Positions 10,689 to 19,100 of a stretch of 64,000 nucleotides of DNA are shown in pieces. The notes beneath the pieces were generated by a model. That model saw only the letters and a list, made by a program, of their open reading frames with translations, made no database searches and was not told where the DNA came from. Made by a program: the position numbers and the translations under genes. Every line of letters begins with the position of its first letter. The stretch's first letter is position 1. Origin of the DNA: an uncultured bacterium (GTDB lineage: Bacteria; Verrucomicrobiota; Kiritimatiellia; RFP12; CAIWXQ01); NCBI GenBank assembly GCA_903916675.1, contig CAIWXQ010000001.1, positions 126,217 through 190,216 on the forward strand. The letters run 5' to 3'.

Positions 10689-12356
10689 TCAGCACGAGTC
10701 CCACCCTTCCCCTCGCAATCTGCGCGACCGGCCCGAAAATAATTTCGACTCGATCCGGAACATGTGCCCGCACTGCTCCCCCTCCCATTTCCTGTGATTC
10801 GCCAGCGCCAGTGCGATCACGCAATCGTCGTGGTATCCCGACGGCGCCCCGTACGAAATCCTGCCAGTCTCCCCAAATTCAAACTCATACCGCTTCATCT
10901 CGTTTGTCAAAATACCCCAGTCAGACGGTCCGGCAGTCCGGCAGTCAGACTGTCCAACAGCCAGACTGTCCGACCAACTGCTGGCCGCAGGCCACGACAC
11001 CTTCCGCTGCTCCACCGCCATGCGCAGCCGTTCGATCAACTCCATCTTTTTACCCATCGTCAACAGGCACGGCTCGATGTCCGGCAGCACCCGTTTCAGA
11101 TCGTCATAGATCGGGTCCCCGATCCCGGTCGCGTCCATGATCACCCGCCCGCCCCATTTCCGTGCGAACCCCACGATCCGCTCCTTCTGGATCGTCCAGT
11201 CCAGCTGGTTAAACCGCTCCATCGCAAAACAGCGCCCGGTTTCGGCGTCCATGGCGATCAGCACGGTCCAGTCCTTGTGTTTCGCCACATCACACCCGAT
11301 CACCACGTTTCTGTAGTATTCCCCGCTGATCTCTGAATTCTGACCTCTGACCTCCATGCCGGGGTTGAAGAGGCATGCATCGATGCCCTTGAAGACGCCG
11401 GCGCAGTCCTCCATGAACTCCGCCATGTACTCCTGCCGGAAGGCATGCTCCCCATAAACGCGCCGCGCTTCCTCCCACTCCTGGGGCGGGAAATACGGCG
11501 AGGCGTTGCTCGGGAACGTAAAACTGGCGTAATTCGTCTCCAGCGGGTCCATTCCGCGCGTGAACAGGTCATAGAACCAGTTCCTGCCCATGGGCGTGCT
11601 CACGAGCATGGCCCACCCGAGCGTCTGCGAGATCGTCGGCCGCAGCACGTACTGCCACACGTCATGTGGAATGGTGGCCGCCTCGTCGATCACCACCCCC
11701 TGGAATCCGAATCCGCGCATGTTGTCCGGGTTGTCCGCGGACAGGAACCAGATCCGCGTGCGCGGGAAGCCGTCGCGTCCCTGGAACTCCACCCGGCACG
11801 GCGCCCGGCCGCTTTCCTGCACAAACCCGAAGCCGAACTTGCGGAACGCCTCGATCCCGCGTTCGGCCACGCTGTAGGTTGGCGCCACCCAGCCGTAGTC
11901 GCCGCCCTTTTCACACCCGCCGCGGTCGAGCAGTTCGGCTGCCAGGCAAAGCGTCTTGCCGAATCGCCGGCCGGTGCAGACCATCCGGAACCGCTTGTCC
12001 CGCGCCCGGTGGATCTGCATCTGCGCGGCATGCGGCGTGTAATCCAGCACCACGCTCATGGCCTGCAACTGCGCACGTGTGAACTCGCAGGGAGGTGCGA
12101 GTGCATGAACCACAGAGGACGCAGAGGGCACAGAGGATCGATCGCAAAGAGGAACCGGGGAATGCGGCGGCGACGGCGCGCCGCCCTCCCCAACGCGGGG
12201 GATCTCGCGGGCTGTCTCCAACAGCGACCGCAAGAAGACCCGCTGTTGCGGGTGCTGGCGGATCGCCTTTGCCATCTGTTCCGGCGTCCAGGGGTTGCCA
12301 GGCCAGCCGACGAACCGGCGATCGAGGCGCGGACCACGCTCCTCGATATGCGTCAT
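10689..12356 (-). CDS. Phage terminase large subunit
   Basis: The 555-aa ATPase-nuclease packages phage DNA. The ATPase has a Walker A-type CTGRRFGKTLCL (from about residue 128), Walker B VVIDEAATIPHD, and coupling motif LVSTPMGRNWFYDLF. The RuvC-like nuclease has VIGCDVAKHKDWTVLIAMD, RVIMDATGIGDPIYDDL and the late acidic GYHDDCVIALALANH, so catalytic residues appear intact. Two low-complexity segments look like absorbed repeats: residues about 70-90 (CAGAGG-type repeat) and about 470-485 (GTCTGACTG-type repeat). No capsid, portal or integrase genes accompany it, so it is an orphan, probably a prophage remnant or a domesticated gene. Confidence 0.88.
   Translation of the reverse strand: MTHIEERGPRLDRRFVGWPGNPWTPEQMAKAIRQHPQQRVFLRSLLETAREIPRVGEGGAPSPPHSPVPLCDRSSVPSASSVVHALAPPCEFTRAQLQAMSVVLDYTPHAAQMQIHRARDKRFRMVCTGRRFGKTLCLAAELLDRGGCEKGGDYGWVAPTYSVAERGIEAFRKFGFGFVQESGRAPCRVEFQGRDGFPRTRIWFLSADNPDNMRGFGFQGVVIDEAATIPHDVWQYVLRPTISQTLGWAMLVSTPMGRNWFYDLFTRGMDPLETNYASFTFPSNASPYFPPQEWEEARRVYGEHAFRQEYMAEFMEDCAGVFKGIDACLFNPGMEVRGQNSEISGEYYRNVVIGCDVAKHKDWTVLIAMDAETGRCFAMERFNQLDWTIQKERIVGFARKWGGRVIMDATGIGDPIYDDLKRVLPDIEPCLLTMGKKMELIERLRMAVEQRKVSWPAASSWSDSLAVGQSDCRTAGPSDWGILTNEMKRYEFEFGETGRISYGAPSGYHDDCVIALALANHRKWEGEQCGHMFRIESKLFSGRSRRLRGEGWDSC
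10917..10980 (+). repeat. GTCCGGCAGTC/CAGACTGTCC tandem repeat inside the terminase gene
   Basis: About six degenerate units of roughly 10-12 bp (TCCGGCAGTC, CAGACTGTCC and variants) occur in frame in the terminase gene. They encode a Ser/Asp/Gly stretch between the nuclease motifs that does not look like protein family sequence. Confidence 0.7.
12104..12136 (+). repeat. CAGAGG tandem unit repeat inside the terminase gene
   Basis: Units CACAGAGGA, CGCAGAGGG and CACAGAGGA lie in tandem and in frame inside the N-terminal part of the terminase gene. A similar run occurs at 61488-61532. Confidence 0.7.
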
Positions 12357-12440
12357 CCGGGATCCGTAACGGTCTGTGCATTAGCGTCTGGGATTCTACA
12401 TATCAGTATGATGAACCCAAGAGACAATGCAAAGACAAGG

Positions 12441-12528
12441 GCCCAACCAACGGCTGCTGCCTCGCCGATCATGGACAAGTAGAAAGTTGATGGACCAGTA
12501 GCGGCGAGGCAGAGCCGTGACGATTCGG
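12441..12528 (+). other. attC-like integron site A0
   Basis: R'' box GCCCAAC (12441-12447) matches RYYYAAC perfectly. The left arm ACGGCTGCTGCCTCGCC (12450-12466) pairs over 16 bp with the right arm GGCGAGGCAGAGCCGT (12503-12518), leaving exactly one extrahelical G. The terminal loop is about 36 nt. The R' box is degenerate (ATTCGGC, 12522-12528). The stem with a single extrahelical base is the hallmark of attC sites recognised as folded single strands. Confidence 0.75.
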
Positions 12529-12550
12529 CCCAAAGAAAGAAGGATAGACC

Positions 12551-12901
12551 ATGACGATTGAAGAACGAACCGCTGGGATTCTGAAACAACTTGTCTGGAT
12601 AGCGCTAAAAGGTGTTGGCCTCTATCATATCTTGTCAGCTATAGGTTCCTTCATGAATGTGTTCATGTTGAACCATGCGATGTTGCCAGAACGTTCCGCA
12701 TCTTACTGGACCGTTGGGAGTGCTTGGGTCTATGGACTTTCGGATTTGGCCATCGGTTTGGTGCTGATCTGTCGAACAAGGTGGCTCATGGGTCTAGCAT
12801 TTCCGGCTAACTGGCCTAAGGGAATTGAGCAAGAGGTTCTCCCGCACGAAGAGATACCCACCGGCAACCTAGAGAGTCAACACCGTCAAGAAGAGACCTG
12901 A
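12551..12901 (+). CDS. Cassette-encoded small membrane protein
   Basis: The 116-aa ORF has GAAGGA at a good distance before the ATG. It has two to three hydrophobic segments (about 10-35, 52-72 and 75-85) and a polar, acidic C-terminus. The stop codon abuts the R'' box of the next attC-like site, and the start lies 22 nt after the preceding one, so the gene fills one integron-type cassette on the plus strand. Base composition is less GC-rich than flanking genes. I do not recognise a family, as is usual for cassette proteins. Confidence 0.7.
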   Translation: MTIEERTAGILKQLVWIALKGVGLYHILSAIGSFMNVFMLNHAMLPERSASYWTVGSAWVYGLSDLAIGLVLICRTRWLMGLAFPANWPKGIEQEVLPHEEIPTGNLESQHRQEET

Positions 12902-12902
12902 G

Positions 12903-12997
12903 GTCGAACCACGGCCTGGTGCCTGACCGCTGCCCGCGCTGGACCGGTCCGGAGTTGCAGACCAAGAAGGCAGCGGCAGCACAGGCCCGACGGCGAC
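12903..12997 (+). other. attC-like integron site A
   Basis: The R'' box is GTCGAAC (12903-12909). The left arm GGCCTGgTGCcTGaCCGC pairs with the right arm GCGGCAGCACAGGCC (12973-12987), leaving extrahelical bases at the positions also seen at 26283-26373 and 53611-53703. The R' box is degraded (GGCGAC). The cassette's own 5' end (ATTCGGC at 12522) is 5/7 complementary to this R''. Confidence 0.75.
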
Positions 12998-13010
12998 CCT
13001 TTGCTTTAAG

Positions 13011-13039
13011 ACCCGGCGCCCACTGGCGCCGGGTTTTTT
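13011..13039 (+). terminator. Rho-independent terminator
   Basis: ACCCGGCGCC-CACT-GGCGCCGGGT is a perfect 10-bp stem with a 4-nt loop followed by a run of T. It is oriented for plus-strand transcription leaving the cassette. On the minus strand there is no T tract after the stem, so it is a poor terminator for the giant gene ending at 13102. Confidence 0.85.
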
Positions 13040-13101
13040 AGTCCTTGGTTCTAGTTTCCGTGAGCGCACAGGCGGCCATGAATACGTCGCCTGCAGCAAT
13101 G

Positions 13102-16100
13102 TCAGGGTGCCATCCAGACACGCAACCGATAGAACAATTTTGCCGGCAATGATCCTGACGTGTTGGTGTACACATTCACCGGCGGCGTAGCAGGCAGGTT
13201 GGTGGCGTTCGAAAGGGGCGTAAAGCCCTTCAGCAGGTTGGTCGTGGAATCGAGGCCGTACATTCGGCCCGCCACGCTCGGCCAAGTCAGCGTGTTGCGA
13301 ATGCCGGGCACGATTACCAGATTGGTGATGGCCAACACGGATGCCGGATTGGTGGGGTTGGTCCCAGCCACATACGCGGCCCACCATGGCATCTTATTGG
13401 CATTTGCCGCATTTGTGACCACTACCTCAAAGTTGCTGGTGCAGCCATATTGCGCCAACCACCAGTGCGGCACAGGAACCGGCGCAGAGGATGTCATGTC
13501 GGGGGCAAAGTTTGCCGCCACCGATTGCGGCACATTCATCACCAGAAACAGCGGATTGGCATTAGCCGAGGCGCTGCCGGTCCAATTGGTGAAGTGATAG
13601 TACTGCGCTGCCGTGGCAGTGACGGCTGTCGTAACACCCATCGTCTGCCAACCGGACGCCACACTGACAGAGCCGTTCAATCCGGCGGCTGTCGCCAGCC
13701 AATAGTTTGTTTGCCACAGCCAGGTCAGCGTGGCATCGCCGGTTACCGTCATGACCATGCTGGCGCCGGCGCCAGCGGCCGTCGTGCCGCCGGACAGTGT
13801 CCAGCCCCTGCACACGTACTGCGTGTTCCCCTGTGTGTACGGCGTAATCGCGATGTTTGTCAGCACAGTCCCCGGGAGGTAGCCGTGCAGGCCCGGGGCT
13901 GGCGCTGCGTCGCCCGCGTCGCTGACGACCTGAAGCACATAATTCGTCACGAGACTCAGCTGCACGGATGTCGGGCCATAGTGCACATGCCACGAGAGCG
14001 TGGGATCGTCCGGCGCAGGCACTACGGCGTAGAACCTGCCGCTGACGCCGCCATCAGCCTGTAGCACCGTAAAGACGTTGTTGCTCCGGAGTGTGTAGCC
14101 ATTGACGATCTCCATGTAGAGCGTACCGTCGAGTTGGGCACTCCCGGAAACCCGAAGCCGATCGTAATCCACGCCCGCGGTTTCGGCGCCACCCACGCGA
14201 ATGTGCAGCGCGCCGCTGTTGTTCAGCGTGCAGTTCGTCACCGCCAGCGTGCCGATGGTGTCGCGGCTACCGGGCGCGACCGTGCCGTCGCAGGTCACGG
14301 CGCCACCGATTGCGCCGCTGCCGGACAGCGTGGCGCCGGCGGTGACGGACACGGCGCTGGCGCCTTGCGCTCCATTGACCTGCAGCGTACCGGTGTCGAC
14401 AGTCAGATGGCCGCCAAAGGGATTGGTGCCGCTGAGCGTCAGCGTGCCGAAGCCGCGCTTGACGAAGTTGCCGGTACCATCGAACACCCCGTCGAAGGTC
14501 GTATCCCACCAGTCGCCCGCCATCAGCGTACTGCCGCCAATCGCGATCCGGCTGCCCGAACCGTCTGTCGTGGAGACGCGAGCCACCGCCTGTGTCGCGA
14601 TATTGCCCAGGTTCAGCGCGCCGCCGTTGGAAAGTGTTACGACTGTGGTCGCGGGGAGCGGCGAGACGAGCGGGAGCGCAGCCGGGGCGGGCAGGGCATC
14701 CGGTCCCAGGACGGAATTGGCCGCAAGCTGCGCCTCGGTCAGCGCCAGGTCCCAGATGCGAACCTCGTTATAACTGGCGTTCGCGGTCTGGTCGCCGGTC
14801 GGTCCTGATTCGGACGCACCCAGCCACATATTGTTCTGGCCCAGTTGATCCAGAGTCCGCATCACGCTCATGGAGCCGGTTCCCAGGGTAGTGCCGGCGG
14901 CATCCATTTTGTACCACTGCAGCAATGTCTGGCCGCTGTCGCCGGCACCCGGGGTTATGACCAAGGCGATGTGGTATTCCACGTTCGTCGTATAGGGCGC
15001 CATGGTGTTGCCGGCGGAATACCAATCGAACCACACATCGTCCGAGTTGTAATCGGTTCCCTGTGTCCAGGACATAAACAGGCAGTCCCACGACGCGCTC
15101 CCGAAGTCGAGAATCCGGCTCCAGTTTTGCACCGAGTGCTGCGTGGCCCACAACTCGATCGTGGTTGCCGAATCGGCCGTGTGCGGCAGAATGTTTGCGC
15201 CCAGGGAGATGTAGTCTGCCTCGCCCCAGTTTCCGCCGGGCAGCGTGACCTGCGCGGCGTTCGTCGCGGCATGCGCCGTTGTTCCGCGGACGATGGCGGC
15301 GGGCTGCCCCCCCACGGAATCGCCGAGGTCGCCATTGAAACTCCAGCGGTGCAGCAGGTGCGCAGACAGAGCGGGCGCAAGTTGCAGCGTGCCGCCGGCG
15401 ATGCGCGTTTCGCCAGCATAGGTGTTGGCGCCGGCGAGGGTCAACGTGCCAGCCCCGCGCTTCTCGACACTGCCCACGCCGACAATGACATTACTCCACG
15501 TCTGCGCATCCTGACGGTTATAGATGAGCGTGCTGTCATCCAAGACATGCCCAAGACCCAGCGTGCCTGACGTGCCGCTGTCGCCGATTTGCACGGCACC
15601 GCGCAGGATGACCAAATCGCCGGCCAGTGTGTTGGCACCGGTCAGGGTGAGCGTGGCGTCGCCACGTTTGATCAGGGAGCCGTCACCCGAGATGACGCCA
15701 TCGAAGGTCGCATCGCTTCCATTGCCGACGGCAAGCAGCGAGTCGTCCAGCCGGATCCGGCTGCCAAGGCCATCCGTCGAGGCGATCGACGCGACGGTCT
15801 GCACCACGCCATTGCTGAGTTCCAGGGCGCCGCCGTTCGAGAAGGTGATGGCGGTGCCAGCCGGCAGCGGCGCGCCGGGAGGAAGCGTGATCGGGTCAGG
15901 CAACGCATCCGGACCCAGCACGGAATTGGTCGCGAGCTGCGACGCTGTCAAGGCCGTGTCCCAGATGCGGACTTCATTGTAGCTGGCATTCGCGTTCTGC
16001 TCGCCCGACGGCCACGGATATGGCTTGGGGGCGCCCAGCCACATGTTGTTCTGATTCAGGTTCGCCAACGACCAGTCCAGGAGCATCGACCCCGAGTTGA

Positions 16101-19100
16101 GCGTGTTCCCGCTGGCGTCCATCTTGTACCACTGCAGCAAGGTCTGATGACGGGCAGTTCCCGCACCCGGTGTCAGCACCATGGCGATATGGTATTCGAT
16201 GCCCAACTCGTAGGGACTCATCGTGTTGTCGGTCGTATTGCCGCCCGCCCCGCTCACTTCCACGCGATCTGCATTGGGGTTGCTGTCCAGCGTCCAGGAC
16301 ATCATCACACGGTTCCACGGATCATTCCCGAAATCGAAGATGCGGCTCCATGTCTGCACCGACAACTGGGAAGCCCACAATTCGATCGTCACCCCTGCGT
16401 AGGTGTCGGGGAGAATGTTCGCACCCAGTGAGATATAGTCCGCCGCATCCCCATTTCCGCCCGGCAGCGTCACTTGATTGGCGTTGGTTGTGGCGTGGAA
16501 GTCTGTTCCCGCAACGATGGTGGCATCCTGTCCTCCCACGGAATCGCGCAGGTCCCCGTTAAAGCTCCAGCGGTGAACCAGGTGCGGGGACGCGGCGGGC
16601 AGGAGTTGCAGCGTGCCGCCTGCCACGCGGGTCGCGCCACCATAGGTGCTCGCGCCATCAAGCGTCAGCGTGCCGGCGCCTAGTTTCGTCAGATCGCCCG
16701 TGCCGGAGATGACATTGTGCCAGGTCTGCGTGCCGCTGCGGTTGAAGATGAGCGTGCCGTTGTCGAGGACACTCCCTTGGCTCAGGATGCCCGCCGCGCC
16801 GTTGTCGCCGATTTGCAGCGTGCCCTCCAGGATGCGGGTAACGCCGCCGTACGTGTTGTCGCCTGCGAGGGTGAGCATGCCGGCGCCATGCTTAGTCAGG
16901 CCACCGATGCCGGAGATGACGCCCCTGAAGAGGGTGTCCGCGTCTCCGGTCAGGTCGAGGCCTGTCGTCCCCAGCCGGAGTTGGCTGCCGGGATCGTCAG
17001 TCGCGATGGACACGACGGTCTGATTCGTCACGTCGCCCACGTCCAGCACGCCGCTGTTGGAGAGAATGACCGTGGTGGCTGCAGGCAGCGGCGCCACGAT
17101 CGTGACCAGATCTGTGCCCACGCCGGGCATCAGGTGCAGCGTGCCGCCCGCGATGCGCGTTTCGCCGGCATAGGTGTTCTCGCCGCTGAGCGTGAGCGTT
17201 CCATTGCCAAGCTTCTCCAGCCAACCCGTGCCCGAGATGCTGTTGGCCCAGGTCTGCGCGTCGCTGCGGGCGTAGAGCAGCGCGCCGTTGTTCGTGACGG
17301 GCCCCAAGCCCAGTTCGCCGGAGGTTCCGCCGGTCCCGATCTGCAGTGTCCCGGTGTCGATCCACGTGCCGCCTGCAAAGGCATTCGACCCGTTCAGAAT
17401 GACCGTGCCATTGCCATGCATGGCCAGCGAGGCGTTGCCGGGGCCGCTCTGGGTGAGCGCGCCGTTCACGGTCAGCGTGTTGGCACCGTTGACCTGCAGC
17501 GTCATGCCGTTCTGGATGTCGACGTTGCTGACCACGACGCCGCCGCTGCCGAGCGGGTTGATCGCCAAGTCGGTGTCCGGCCCTGTGCGGTTGGAAAGAT
17601 CCGCCCGAGCTGCGAGGGGGTTGGCGTCGCTATTGTTCTCGAAGCTCAGCAGCCAGGTCTTGTCGCCAGACCAGGTAATTCCGCCGGCGCCGTCGTAACT
17701 GATGAGATTGCCAAAATAGGAAGCCGCGCCATAGTTCGACGTCGGATTGTGGCGGCTGCCGGTCGTGTTGCTGAAGTTCAGGTTATCACCCGGACTTGGC
17801 GGCGACCAACTGGACCAGTTATCGCTTTGGTCGATCGTGTCCGCCGCTGTCCCTGCGCCGGTCCAGTACTGAACCGTACCGTTCCAGTAATTCGTGGCCC
17901 ACAGCCAGGTGAGCACGCAGTCACTCGCCATGGACATCACCATGCTCGAGTCGGTGCCGCTGGCCGGAATGGCGCCCGCCAGCGTCCAGCCGCGGCAGTA
18001 GTAGTGGGTATTGCCGGCGATCTCCAGCGGCGTCACTTGATTCGTCAGCACCGCTTCCGAGAAGACACCGGTATAGTCGCCGGGCGCCGGTGACGCTGTA
18101 CCGTGCTCGCTGACGACAGTCAGCGTGAAATACCCGTAGGCGTAGAACGTGTTGGTCATCGGCGGCGCCGGCCAATAGCCGATGTTGCCGGGCTGAGTCG
18201 CCACGATCGTGATCGTCCCCGCCGCGGTGAAGGTCACGTTGCTTCCGTCCGCAATGGTCGCCGGGCCGGAGAGCACGGTGAAGAGTACCGGCAGCCCGGA
18301 ACTGGCTGTGGCCTGCAGCGTGAGCGGGCTGCTCCAATCCTGATCGGCGATGGGATCGAAGGCGATGGTCTGGTTGTCGCGGTGGACGACGCGCAGGGTG
18401 GCCGTGTTGCTTTCGTAGGTCACGTACCACGAAAGCCCGCCGGCGAGAGCCGGTCCGTCAACGGCGGAGAAACTGCCGCTGACGCCTGCTGCCGCCTGCA
18501 CGACGACGACCGCGTCGCCAAGAGAAGGGGTGTAGCTGTTGGCGAGCATCACATGCAGCGTGCCGCCGAGCGTGGTCGTACCGGACACGCTGAGCTGGTC
18601 GTAATCCGTGCCGGGTGAAGTGGTTCCGCCGACCTTGACGTTCAGCGCGGCGCTGGCGTGCTGCGCATAGCTTGGCAGCGACAACAGCCAGAAGGTGGCA
18701 TTGTCGCCCAGCGTCACGATTCCGTCGGAAACAACCGCGCCGCTGATGATGCCGGTACCGCCGAGACCGGCGCTGTTGGCGACCGTCACGGCGCCCGGAC
18801 CGATGGCGCCGCTGACAACCAGCACGCCGTTGCTGACGATCGTGGCGCCGCAGGTGTTGGCGCCCGAAAGGGTGAAGGTTCCGGCCCCCCGCTTGATCAG
18901 GGTGCCGGGGCCGGAGATACTGCCGTCAAACGTCGTGCTGCCAGCATCCCCGACCGCCAGGGATGCGGCCCCGAGAATGATCTGGCTGCCAAGCCCATCG
19001 GTTGAGGCAAGCGAGGCGACGGTCTGGTCGGATGCGCCGCTCAGATCCAGCACGCTGCTGTTCGAAATCGTGACGGTGGTGGCGGCGGGAAGCACCGATT

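Noticed and set aside
10368-10742. Plus-strand ORF containing an HREGREGTRRE-like peptide
   Set aside because: The peptide is the translation of the GCGAAGG repeat; the frame overlaps the minus-strand phage gene and has no start signal.
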